Assembly (NCBI RefSeq): GCF_021389975.1
Contig: NZ_CP089981.1
Location: 3,559,501-3,623,500, forward strand
Direction of reading: 5' to 3'
Length of the DNA stretch: 64,000 nt
Source of the DNA: Fulvivirga ulvae
Lineage (GTDB): Bacteria; Bacteroidota; Bacteroidia; Cytophagales; Cyclobacteriaceae
Notes under the pieces: model-generated
Database searches by the model: none
The model's input: only the letters and a program-made list of their open reading frames with translations
What the model was told of the DNA's origin: nothing
Part shown: positions 55,996 through 63,498 of the stretch, in pieces
Layout: the number at the start of each line of letters is the position of its first letter
Position numbering within the stretch: the first letter of the stretch is position 1
Translations under genes and position numbers: made by a program

Positions 55996-56428
55996 TCAGG
56001 CGGTAAGGGACGAATTGATCGGGAGAATCAATTCGCTCAATGAAAACAGTACTGCCCTGTGGGGAAAAATGAATATCCATCAGATGTTGAAACACTGCAT
56101 TCTATGGGAAGAGTGGATTTTGGGTATGAACAATATAGAGAACAAGCAAAGCTTTTTAGGTAAGATCTTCGGAAAAATGGCGCTGAAAAGTACAGTGAAA
56201 GATGATACGCCGCTCAAAAAGAATATGCCTGCCGGCCGGTTTGTCATCAAAGAAGCACCCAAAGATGTTGAGCGGCAAAAGAGCGTATGGATGGAGCGGA
56301 TTGCATCCTATGATCACTACTCCAACCCTACGTTTGTGCATGGGTTTTTCGGTAAAATGTCAATCGAGCAGATTGGCATTTTTGCCTACAAACATTCAGA
56401 CCACCACCTCAGGCAGTTTGGCTGTTGA
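55979..56428 (+). CDS. DUF1569 / DinB-like protein
   Basis: A 149-residue four-helix protein of the DUF1569 family: ENSTALWGKMNIHQMLKHCI near the N terminus (metal-binding His region), NMPAGRFVIKEAPKDVE in the middle, and HPFFG-like VHGFFGKMSIEQIG with KHSDHHLRQFG at the end (His triad). The start is GTG at 55979, five bases after an AAGGA ribosome site and inside the end of the VOC gene. Such DinB-like proteins bind a metal and may conjugate thiols to toxic compounds. Confidence 0.78.
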   Translation: MKTVFDQAVRDELIGRINSLNENSTALWGKMNIHQMLKHCILWEEWILGMNNIENKQSFLGKIFGKMALKSTVKDDTPLKKNMPAGRFVIKEAPKDVERQKSVWMERIASYDHYSNPTFVHGFFGKMSIEQIGIFAYKHSDHHLRQFGC

Positions 56429-56543
56429 AAGTTGAGATAAGCAGGCATTTCTATGTTTTTAAGTGTGCAATTTTATATTTTCAATGGAGAAGGCGTTTGC
56501 CGGTTGTTCTGTAATAAACTAAAATATTAAAAATAGCTATCCC

Positions 56544-56930
56544 ATGAGCGATATTCAATCATACAACAATGTGCAGAAAGGCGAGGACCAGGAGATCTGT
56601 AATATTTTGGAAGCAGAGATCAACCGCAGCCTGCCCGAAGCAGAAAGCAAGATATGGCACGCCCATCCCGTTTGGTTTTTGGAAGGAAACCCGGTAGTCG
56701 GCTACAGCAAATTGAAAAACTGCATCCGCCTGCTGTTTTGGAGCGGACAATCATTTGAAGAAGACAACCTCCAAAATGAAGGCAAGTTCAAAGCCGCCGA
56801 AGCTCGCTACACCTCTCCCGAACAGATCAACAAAGCTGACCTGGCCCGATGGCTTAACAAAGCCAGGGACATTCAGTGGGACTACAAGAATATAGTCAAA
56901 CGGAAAGGGGTGTTGGAAAGGTTGAAGTGA
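56544..56930 (+). CDS. DUF1801-family protein
   Basis: A 128-residue small protein of the DUF1801 (YdhG-like) family. Characteristic wording: ESKIWHAHPVWFLEGNPVVG, LLFWSGQSFE, AARYTSPEQINKADLARWLN-type end. These two-layer alpha/beta proteins are frequent in stress clusters with VOC and DinB-like genes; biochemical role unknown. The 3' end runs into the modular repeat (copy B). Confidence 0.8.
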   Translation: MSDIQSYNNVQKGEDQEICNILEAEINRSLPEAESKIWHAHPVWFLEGNPVVGYSKLKNCIRLLFWSGQSFEEDNLQNEGKFKAAEARYTSPEQINKADLARWLNKARDIQWDYKNIVKRKGVLERLK

Positions 56931-56934
56931 TCAG

Positions 56935-57215
56935 TGTTGGGAGTATTGAGATGAGAGTATTGAGATTTATAAGTACTTCAAAATAATAAACTTCCGCCTG
57001 GAAATACGCAGAGTCCTCTACGAGAGACATCTGCTTGGAAGTTATAAAAGTATTCAGTGATCGGTGATATAGTAATAAGTAATTGATGAATTGCGCACTA
57101 ACTCCTCCCTTGGAGGGAGGTGATCGCAGGCCGGAGGGTGTCCCGCACATACTTATGAAATACCTTCTGATTTGGTTTATGAGTACTTCAAAATAATAAA
57201 CTTCCGCTTGGAAAA
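56935..57215 (+). repeat. Modular ~210-bp dispersed repeat, copy B
   Basis: Two 39-base direct copies (56966-57004 and 57176-57214; TTTATAAGTACTTCAAAATA, then ATAAACTTCCGCCTGGAAA, two mismatches) lie 210 bases apart. Between them are GAGTCCTCTACGAGAGACAT, ATTCAGTGATCGGTGATAT, an ACTCCTCCC-TT-GGAGGGAGG hairpin and GATCGCAGGCCGGAGGGTGT. All blocks recur, inverted, at 39960-40245. It begins just after the DUF1801 gene. No coding. Confidence 0.75.
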
Positions 57216-57303
57216 AAATAAATTTACCGCTCACCAAAAAACTACTGACATAGGGCTGTCACAACCCCAGTCTATCTTTGACTAATAACAATTAAAACAC
57301 CCT

Positions 57304-57675
57304 ATGGAAATCAAAGATGGAAAGTTGGCGGTCTATGCCAGGGATAGAGAAGAGTGGAGAGTCTGGCTGGAGCAGAATGGTCAAATTGAGAAATCAGTGT
57401 GGCTTATACTCTTTCACAAAAAGAGTGAAATGACCAGTGTAGACCGGATAGAGGCCACAGAGGAGGCTTTATGCTTTGGCTGGATAGACAGTTTGTGTAA
57501 AAAGAGAGACAAGGAAAGCTATTATCTGACCTTCTCACCTCGGAAGGGCAAAAGAAGTAACTGGAGCGCACCTAATATAGAAAGAGCCAAAAGAATGATC
57601 AAAGAAGGCCGCATGACCGCTCAGGGACAAATGCTTATCGACATGGCAAAGCAAGCCGGAAGATGGGAGAGTTGA
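57304..57675 (+). CDS. YdeI/OmdA-family protein, C-terminally truncated
   Basis: A 123-residue protein matching the N-terminal two thirds of YdeI-type proteins: EWRVWLEQNGQIEKSVWLIL, TEEALCFGWIDSLCKKRD, YYLTFSPRKGKRSNWSAPN, and GRMTAQGQMLIDMAKQAGRW. The family normally continues about 65 residues to an Ala/Arg-rich helical end (ETRxxRI); here a stop follows GRWES. The missing end is not found in the 31 bases before the next gene, so it was deleted or this is a short variant. Confidence 0.78.
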   Translation: MEIKDGKLAVYARDREEWRVWLEQNGQIEKSVWLILFHKKSEMTSVDRIEATEEALCFGWIDSLCKKRDKESYYLTFSPRKGKRSNWSAPNIERAKRMIKEGRMTAQGQMLIDMAKQAGRWES

Positions 57676-57706
57676 AATATTAGAAACGAACATTTAAATA
57701 ATTACT

Positions 57707-58330
57707 ATGGAAAAATTAGACCTGACCAAAAAGTACAAACCTTACTATTCAGCCAAAACCAAACCTGAGCTTATTCATGTAGAGGAAGCCTATTACCTGT
57801 CCATTGCCGGAAAGGGCGATCCGTCCGGAAGCCTTTTTGCTGAAAAGATACAGGCGCTGTATTCCACCGCATATGCCGTAAAGTTTACTTATAAAGATGA
57901 AGGGAAAGACTTTGTAGTAGCAAAACTTGAGGGTTTGTGGTGGTTTGATGAGGAAAAGTATAAGGGGCTTACCATTACTGAATCATCTCAGAAAGTGCCC
58001 AGAAGTGAGTGGGAGTATCGTTTATTGATCCGAATGCCAGAGTATGTTACAGAGGAACAAGTGCGTGAGTGCATTGCAGCAACCCATGAAAAAAAGCCAC
58101 TAAAGTTTTTAGATGAGGTTGAATTTTACAAAATGAAGGAAGGACAGTGTATACAAATGCTCCATGTAGGACCCTTTGCCAACGAACCCGAATCGCTTCA
58201 AAAAATGCAGGGTTTGATTGAGGAAAATGCTTTTAAGAAAAATGGTCTTCATCATGAGATCTATTTATCAGATTTTCGAAGGACGGCTCCGGAAAAGCTG
58301 AAAACCATCTTGAGGGAACCCGTTGCATAA
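57707..58330 (+). CDS. GyrI-like small-molecule-binding protein
   Basis: A 207-residue cytoplasmic protein with the SHS2/GyrI-like effector-binding fold in tandem halves: EEAYYLSIAGKGDPSGSLFA near the N terminus, EGLWWFDEEKY, EYRLLIRMPEYVTEEQVREC, and GQCIQMLHVGPFANEPESLQ with HHEIYLSDFRRTAPEKLKTI at the end. This stand-alone GyrI family may hydrolyse or bind cationic toxic compounds. It begins 31 bases after the truncated YdeI gene and ends the stress-protein group. Confidence 0.85.
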   Translation: MEKLDLTKKYKPYYSAKTKPELIHVEEAYYLSIAGKGDPSGSLFAEKIQALYSTAYAVKFTYKDEGKDFVVAKLEGLWWFDEEKYKGLTITESSQKVPRSEWEYRLLIRMPEYVTEEQVRECIAATHEKKPLKFLDEVEFYKMKEGQCIQMLHVGPFANEPESLQKMQGLIEENAFKKNGLHHEIYLSDFRRTAPEKLKTILREPVA

Positions 58331-58416
58331 AGGGTAGATGAACAATGGGCCATAGGCTACGACTTAAAGGCAAATATTGATTTACACCCGGCCCATTGCT
58401 TCATCAAACGCAACCT

Positions 58417-59016
58417 TTAGACCTGCGCAACCACCTCTTCCAGGGCTAGTCGTGACTTGGGCTTTAGCGTGGGCTGGTTGGCATCCTCAGTGTCCCTGTA
58501 ACCAATGGCTACCGCAAACAGTGGCCTATAGTTTTCCAGTCCTAAAATGGTACCATACTCATCGTTTTTAATGCCCTCCATTGGAGTAGAGTCAATACCC
58601 ATAGCAGCACAGGCACTTAAAAAGAACCCCAGCGATAAGTATACCTGGTGCGACATCCAGGCCTTTATTTCATCCTCAGACTTGGGCTTTATAAACTGGT
58701 TATAATACGCTACCGGCCCCTCAGGCAGGTTCTTTTTGATTTGCTGCTCAAATAGCTCAATACTGTTTATTACACTAAACACTACCACATGGCTGGCATC
58801 TTTTACTTTAACGTCATTAAAATAAGAGACCGCCGCCAACTGATTTTTCACCTCGTCGCTTGATACAAAAGTAAATTTCCAGGGCTGGCTATTGATTGAC
58901 GAAGGGCTAAGCTTCAATATTTCCTTAAGCTCGGTTATCTGACTTTCGGGGATCTTTTTGGCAGGATCATATTTTTTAGTGGTATAACGAGCTTCGGCTA
59001 TGCTTTTAAAGTTCAT
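58417..59016 (-). CDS. NAD(P)H-dependent nitroreductase (NfsB-like)
   Basis: A 199-residue FMN oxidoreductase: N-terminal SIAEARYTTKKYDPAKKIPE (phosphate-binding Arg), SPSSINSQPWKFTFVSS, SHVVVFSVIN, and the C-terminal GLENYRPLFAVAIGYRDTED. These reduce nitroaromatics, quinones or azo compounds using NAD(P)H. It is divergent from an HxlR regulator with a shared 118-base promoter region, the usual arrangement in which HxlR controls an oxidoreductase in response to reactive electrophiles. A good TAnnTTTG promoter faces it. Confidence 0.9.
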   Translation of the reverse strand: MNFKSIAEARYTTKKYDPAKKIPESQITELKEILKLSPSSINSQPWKFTFVSSDEVKNQLAAVSYFNDVKVKDASHVVVFSVINSIELFEQQIKKNLPEGPVAYYNQFIKPKSEDEIKAWMSHQVYLSLGFFLSACAAMGIDSTPMEGIKNDEYGTILGLENYRPLFAVAIGYRDTEDANQPTLKPKSRLALEEVVAQV

Positions 59017-59050
59017 AAGGTTTTTATTTAAACTATACTTTTGATAGTAG

Positions 59051-59081
59051 CAAACCTAAATATAGCTTCATATATTTGCAA
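59051..59081 (-). promoter_or_regulatory. Bacteroidota-type promoter for nitroreductase
   Basis: On the minus strand TTG (59081-59079), 20 bases, then TAGGTTTG (59058-59051) fits the -33 TTTG / -7 TAnnTTTG pattern, 35 bases before the start codon. A TATATTTG on the plus strand (59071-59078) may serve the HxlR gene, so the two promoters overlap. Confidence 0.45.
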
Positions 59082-59134
59082 TAACGGTCAAAATAGATAG
59101 TAACTGACATATTTATTCAAAGTGCTGATTATCA

Positions 59135-59491
59135 ATGTATAAAGTAGAAAATAAAATTTACCCATGTAGCACAAGCCTTACGATGAAGTATATCGGAGGT
59201 AAGTGGAAATCCGTCATACTCATTCACCTGAAAGCCAGGTCTAAAAGGTATAACGAACTCCGAAAAGACATCCCTACTATAACAGAAAGGACATTGAGCC
59301 TTCAACTTAAACAACTTGAAGACGATGGCCTGATCTCCAGAAAAGTATATACAAGCAAACCACCATTAAAAGTAGAGTATGAACTCACGGACTTTGGCAA
59401 AACCCTCATCCCTGTCCTCGATGCCATATCTCAATGGGGCCACAAGGTTGCCGGCATGAGCCAAGGAGTGGAGCAGGTGGCTGGTTGTTAA
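59135..59491 (+). CDS. HxlR-family transcriptional regulator
   Basis: A 118-residue winged-helix regulator: CSTSLTMKYIGGKWKSVILI at the N terminus (the Cys is the usual redox-sensing position), LRKDIPTITERTLSLQLKQL (recognition), VEYELTDFGKTLIPVLDAIS. HxlR proteins bind as dimers in front of divergently transcribed oxidoreductases and respond to aldehydes, quinones or thiol stress; here the target is most likely the nitroreductase. Confidence 0.9.
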   Translation: MYKVENKIYPCSTSLTMKYIGGKWKSVILIHLKARSKRYNELRKDIPTITERTLSLQLKQLEDDGLISRKVYTSKPPLKVEYELTDFGKTLIPVLDAISQWGHKVAGMSQGVEQVAGC

Positions 59492-59617
59492 AAGGTTAAT
59501 GTGAAAGGTAAATGGAATAGGCTTTTGACAGTGAGACAGTCAAATATGTCATCTATATATAGCTGGTTTCTTCATAATCATTAATGTTTTTCTTACTTTC
59601 CTTTTTTTAATAAACTG

Positions 59618-60064
59618 ATGCAGGCAATCATTTTTATAGGTATTCAGGGTACTGGTAAATCTTCATTTTATTTTAAACAATTTTTTAACAGCCATATCAG
59701 GATTAGTATGGATTTGCTTAACACCAGAAATAAAGAAAACATATTCCTGGAGACCTGTTTTCTTTCTCAATCCCGGTTTGTAGTAGACAATACGAATCCA
59801 ACCATGTCAGATAGGGCTCTTTATATTAACAAAGCCAAAGAAAACAAATACGAGGTGATAGGTTACTACTTCAACTCATCACTTGAAGAAGCTTTAAATA
59901 GAAATAGCCAAAGGCAAGGAAAGGAGAAAGTACCGGAAATAGGAATAAAAGGTTGCTATAGAAAGTTGGAAATACCATCATATCAGGAGGGTTTTGATAA
60001 ACTTTATTACGTGAAATTGGATGACAATCAATTCATAATAGAAGACTGGAAAAATGAAATTTGA
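59618..60064 (+). CDS. P-loop kinase, polynucleotide-kinase-like
   Basis: A 148-residue P-loop protein: Walker A FIGIQGTGKSSFYF at residues 6-19, ISMDLLNTRNK (substrate-binding Asp region), FVVDNTNPTMSDRALYINKA (the DNTNPT motif of bacterial/T4 polynucleotide kinase domains), and a lid with RNSQRQGKEKVPE. Such domains put a phosphate on 5'-OH ends of RNA or DNA. Its last 11 bases overlap the Thg1-like gene, so both are made together, and a 5'-kinase would supply the end that a 3'-5' polymerase needs. Family fairly certain; substrate inferred. Confidence 0.78.
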   Translation: MQAIIFIGIQGTGKSSFYFKQFFNSHIRISMDLLNTRNKENIFLETCFLSQSRFVVDNTNPTMSDRALYINKAKENKYEVIGYYFNSSLEEALNRNSQRQGKEKVPEIGIKGCYRKLEIPSYQEGFDKLYYVKLDDNQFIIEDWKNEI

Positions 60065-60785
60065 TGAATTAGATAAGAAGCTACGGATTTATGAAACTGC
60101 GCATGATTTCTGCGTGCTACCTAATATTTATATGGTGGCCAGAATTGACGGACATGGTTTTACAAGGCTTACAAAGGAAAAGCATGATTTTGTCAAGCCG
60201 TTTGATGAATCATTTCGTGACTATATGGTTGAAACCGTTAAGCATTTAATGAACTGTGGCTTCAAAGTAATCTATGGCTATACCGAAAGCGATGAAATTT
60301 CACTGCTTTTTGATATAAATGAATCTACCTATTCCCGAAAGACGAGAAAATACAACTCCATTTTAGCTGGGGAAGCCAGTGCAAAGTTTTCATTGCTACT
60401 GGGGGATATAGGTGTATTTGATTGTAGGATTTCTCAGCTCCCCAGAAAGCAGGATGTCGTCGATTATTTCAGGTGGAGAAATGAAGACGCTCATAGGAAC
60501 GCCCTTAATGCACATTGCTATTGGTTGTTGCGTGAAGAAGGCTGGTCGGCCAGGGATGCAACCAAAGAAATTTCAGGGAAGTCAACGGCTTTTAAAAATG
60601 ACCTGCCTAAGTGGCAAAAACGAGGTGTAGGAGTGTATTGGGATAACTATGAAAAACAGGGGTGGAATCCAGTACAGCAAGTCGAAGTTCCTGCTAAAAG
60701 GAGAGAGTTAAAGGTGAATTACGACCTGCCTATGGGAGATAGTTATGATCAGTTCATGGGTGAATTAATAGATCAGGGGAATTAA
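60054..60785 (+). CDS. Thg1-like protein (3'-5' RNA polymerase family)
   Basis: A 243-residue protein of the tRNA-His guanylyltransferase (Thg1/TLP) family. Metal-binding residues are visible: Asp32 in RIDGHGFTRLT and Asp80-Glu81 in YTESDEISLLF. The C-terminal family block is present as EDAHRNALNAHCYWL plus GKSTAFKNDLP. Thg1 adds G to the 5' end of tRNA-His in eukaryotes; bacterial homologues repair truncated tRNA 5' ends by templated 3'-5' addition. Bacteria encode G-1 in the tRNA-His gene, so repair is the likelier job. It overlaps the kinase gene by 11 bases and is followed by two small membrane-protein genes. Confidence 0.9.
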   Translation: MKFDELDKKLRIYETAHDFCVLPNIYMVARIDGHGFTRLTKEKHDFVKPFDESFRDYMVETVKHLMNCGFKVIYGYTESDEISLLFDINESTYSRKTRKYNSILAGEASAKFSLLLGDIGVFDCRISQLPRKQDVVDYFRWRNEDAHRNALNAHCYWLLREEGWSARDATKEISGKSTAFKNDLPKWQKRGVGVYWDNYEKQGWNPVQQVEVPAKRRELKVNYDLPMGDSYDQFMGELIDQGN

Positions 60786-60801
60786 ATTAATTGGCATTTC
60801 T

Positions 60802-61170
60802 ATGGATGAAAATAAAATTCTTGATTCCTCGGAGGAACCCATTGTTTTGAAAAAGAGGCCTTTAGTAATTACTGTTATTTGCATTTTTATTCTGTTTGGT
60901 ATTGTTTCTATTCTATACACATTATTTTCAGGTGATATGAGGCTGGTTTTTGGTTGGTATCCGCCATATTTAGCATTTTGTGCCCTTATGAGTTTGGTAT
61001 GTATGGTTGGACTGTGGAAGATGAAAAAATGGGCAGTCATGGGATACACTGGCTTGGTAGTGATGAGCCAAATTGTGTTATTGGCCATGGGATCATGGGG
61101 TGTCAAATCAGTGATAATACCTGGAATTGTAATCGTGATTTCATGGTCTTATATAAGCAGAATGGATTAG
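60802..61170 (+). CDS. Small membrane protein, unknown
   Basis: A 122-residue protein with four hydrophobic segments (about 18-40, 52-70, 78-95, 98-116) after a short acidic N terminus. It begins 16 bases after the Thg1-like gene and may be read through from it. Family not recognised; proteins of this build are common in Cytophagales. Confidence 0.6.
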   Translation: MDENKILDSSEEPIVLKKRPLVITVICIFILFGIVSILYTLFSGDMRLVFGWYPPYLAFCALMSLVCMVGLWKMKKWAVMGYTGLVVMSQIVLLAMGSWGVKSVIIPGIVIVISWSYISRMD

Positions 61171-61201
61171 ACTGGACATTCGAGCTTTAAATTCAGAGAG
61201 A

Positions 61202-61657
61202 ATGAAGGAGGATGTCATCAACTTAACTTTAGCTTTCGTAGTTGCTCTGTTAATCGTAATCTGGTTGTTCCATTTTCAATTATTTACCTCTGTTGATATA
61301 CAATTACATGATATCTATCTGACAATATATCCAATAATTATTGTGTTAGTGCTTTGGGTATTAGTAGTGTTTGGGCTTTATTTTATCAAACTGCTCTTTA
61401 GGAATATCAAGAGCAAAGCAGGTGTTTGGGTTTTACTTGTGGCAAATAGTGCAGTTATCGGGCTAGTTGTTTTTCTAATATGTTCGATCTATTTGTTTTA
61501 CATGGTTGAGGCCGAAGCAGCCCTTTTTGAAGAAGTTAAGCAATCTGAGCATATTTATGAGACCATGCTTACAGCCATGATAATTCCAATAATTGCTCTT
61601 ATTTTTCTGCTCATTTTGGAATTTTTATTAGCAAAAAGAGTGAAGAGAGTGAATTAG
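61202..61657 (+). CDS. Small membrane protein, unknown
   Basis: A 151-residue protein with four membrane helices (about 8-27, 43-64, 78-100, 120-141). The first loop reads DIQLHDIYLTIYP, a His/Asp-containing motif like the DIQ-HDTY of small respiratory-chain-like membrane proteins in Bacteroidota. It is 31 bases behind the previous small membrane protein. Function unknown. Confidence 0.6.
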   Translation: MKEDVINLTLAFVVALLIVIWLFHFQLFTSVDIQLHDIYLTIYPIIIVLVLWVLVVFGLYFIKLLFRNIKSKAGVWVLLVANSAVIGLVVFLICSIYLFYMVEAEAALFEEVKQSEHIYETMLTAMIIPIIALIFLLILEFLLAKRVKRVN

Positions 61658-61778
61658 TAGTTATTTGACTCATGTTTCAGATGTAAACTGCCATTGGGCA
61701 AGTAGAAAGAAACCCCTGCTTAGTTTTAGTACCTATCCATTCCAGTCTGTTATAGGATCAACCTGTATAACTGGCAAC

Positions 61779-61865
61779 TTCGCCCTGAAAGGGCCCAAGC
61801 TATCAGCAAAAAGTGAAGCCTTTTGTTAAATCATCTTATATTAGTACAAGCTCTGAAAGAGCGAA
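61779..61865. repeat. Short inverted-end repeat
   Basis: The ends TTCGCCCTGAAAGGGC (61779-61794) and GCTCTGAAAGAGCGAA (61850-61865) are each small hairpins and are inverted relative to each other, with about 55 bases between. The same GCCC/GAAAG/GGGC wording appears at 35707-35740. It fits the small repeats common between Bacteroidota genes. Confidence 0.5.
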
Positions 61866-61895
61866 ATACTCTGCCATCGTATCTAGCACGTTTTC

Positions 61896-61934
61896 AATTA
61901 ATTCAAACGCAACTTTGTTGCATTTGAATTAATT
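61896..61934. promoter_or_regulatory. 18-bp near-perfect palindrome before flavoprotein gene
   Basis: AATTAATTCAAACGCAAC (61896-61913) and GTTGCATTTGAATTAATT (61917-61934) are reverse complements with one mismatch around TTT. It ends 47 bases before the start codon, so it is probably an operator. Its core GCAAC/GTTGC also occurs, with wider spacing, before the metal-efflux operon (6868-6891). Confidence 0.5.
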
Positions 61935-61981
61935 TCATCTATCTTCACGGGAAAACAAAACAACAAATCAAAAGAAGGGAA

Positions 61982-62887
61982 ATGAAGCAAAACAGTCACT
62001 ATGAGGTAATTATCATCGGAGGGAGTTATGCCGGACTTTCTGCTGCCATGGCATTAGGGAGAGCGTCGAGGAAAGTGCTGGTGATAGATGGAGGGACACC
62101 CTGCAACAGGCAAACACCCCATTCGCATAATTTCATAACACAAGATGGCAGAAAACCGGCTGAAATAGCGCATGATGCCAAAATGCAGGTGTTAAAATAT
62201 GATACCGTCTCTTTCCATGAAGGTTTAGCCGCTACAGGTAAAAAAGTAAAGAATGGCTTTGAGCTGGAAACAAAATCCGGAAACAAGTTCACTGCCAAAA
62301 AATTGATATTTGCCAGCGGACTGAAAGATATCATGCCCGATATCAAAGGTTTTGCCGAGTGCTGGGGGATATCCGTTATCCACTGTCCGTACTGCCATGG
62401 TTATGAAGTAAAGAACGAAAAGACTGCTATACTGGCCAACGGAGATGTGGCATTTCATTATGCCCAGTTAATTTTTAACTGGACTAAAAAGCTTTCAGTT
62501 TTTACAAACGGCAAATCGACCCTGACTGAAGAACAAACGGCGCAGATCGTAAAAAACAGAATTGAAATTATAGAAACTCCGGTTGACTATATTCACCACT
62601 CGGAAGGCTATGTCCGGGAGGTAGTGTTTAAGGATGGTTCAGCTATCTCAGTAAATGCCATTTACTCAAGACCCGATTTCATTCAGCAAACCGACATACC
62701 AGAAAAGCTGGGCTGCAAACTTACCGATAGCGGGTTGCTGGAGGTAGATGCAATGCAGAAAACCAGTGTTGACGGCGTATTTGCTTGTGGAGACAATTCT
62801 GGTATGCGTGCAGTTTCTCATGCCGTAGCCAGTGGTACCACTGCGGGAGCTTCATTGAATAACATACTGATAACAGAGGAATTCTGA
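61982..62887 (+). CDS. Thioredoxin-reductase-like FAD/NAD(P) oxidoreductase
   Basis: A 301-residue flavoprotein: FAD-binding IIIGGSYAGLSAAMALGRAS, redox pair in HCPYCHGYEV (CxxC as in thioredoxin reductases, with Pro-Tyr between), a degenerate NAD-binding segment (AILANGDVAFHYAQL) and the FAD end VDGVFACGDNSGMRAVSHAV. The NADPH motif GxGxxA is poor (LANGDVA), so it may use another donor or act as an oxidase. Single gene behind a long palindrome, consistent with stress-controlled expression. Confidence 0.85.
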   Translation: MKQNSHYEVIIIGGSYAGLSAAMALGRASRKVLVIDGGTPCNRQTPHSHNFITQDGRKPAEIAHDAKMQVLKYDTVSFHEGLAATGKKVKNGFELETKSGNKFTAKKLIFASGLKDIMPDIKGFAECWGISVIHCPYCHGYEVKNEKTAILANGDVAFHYAQLIFNWTKKLSVFTNGKSTLTEEQTAQIVKNRIEIIETPVDYIHHSEGYVREVVFKDGSAISVNAIYSRPDFIQQTDIPEKLGCKLTDSGLLEVDAMQKTSVDGVFACGDNSGMRAVSHAVASGTTAGASLNNILITEEF

Positions 62888-62975
62888 TGTACTTTGGTTT
62901 AAAAGTAATAATTCTATGAAAATTTTATAATAATTTGTAATTTTAATTAATTCGTGGTCAGTAAAGTAACTTGTA

Positions 62976-63470
62976 ATGAGGCACCGTATACCTGAAATCG
63001 TAAAGTACTATGAGAAGTTAACTTTAAAAGACTACATAAATGATAGGGTTATTGAGAAAATTAGACTTTACTATAGACTTTCCCATCGAAATATTATTTA
63101 TTTCCGCATCATTACAATTGTAACTTTATTAAGTGGTATTCTAGCCCCCGTTTTTTACCATTTTACTTTAATAGACATTGCTAACCAAAAACTAATAGCG
63201 ACAACTTTAAGTACCATTGTAGTTTTTGGAGTGTCTATTGAATCATTATTTTCTTTTAGGGAAACAGCAAAAAATTACAAAAATGCAGAAAACGCATTGG
63301 TTAATGAGTATTATCTCTTTCAGGCTAAATACGAGCCATACAATAACGGAGATAATTTGTTGGAAGTTTTGGTTTTTAGGGTAGAGTCGCTCATCTTAAA
63401 AGAAAGACGTGATACTATCGATAAAATTACAGCTGAGATGAATAAAAAGTCTCAGCAAAAACCTTCTTAA
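62976..63470 (+). CDS. DUF4231/SLATT-type two-helix membrane protein
   Basis: A 164-residue protein with an N-terminal helix (YYEKLTLKDYINDRVIEKIR), two close membrane helices (about 43-65 and 72-90) and a long C-terminal helix (KNYKNAENALVNEYYLFQAK, VESLILKERRDTIDKI). This is the pattern of SLATT/DUF4231 proteins, which are predicted pore-forming effectors when paired with nucleotide-signalling or proteolytic sensors. No such sensor gene is adjacent, so a defence role is not supported here beyond the domain. Confidence 0.7.
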   Translation: MRHRIPEIVKYYEKLTLKDYINDRVIEKIRLYYRLSHRNIIYFRIITIVTLLSGILAPVFYHFTLIDIANQKLIATTLSTIVVFGVSIESLFSFRETAKNYKNAENALVNEYYLFQAKYEPYNNGDNLLEVLVFRVESLILKERRDTIDKITAEMNKKSQQKPS

Positions 63471-63498
63471 TGGTTAATTTTAAGCTTAGCGTATTTAA

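Larger units (their letters stand above)
61658..61981. other. Intergenic region with repeat and palindrome
   Basis: No gene in 324 bases. It contains an inverted-end repeat (61779-61865) and a long palindrome (61896-61934) directly before the flavoprotein gene. Confidence 0.55.
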
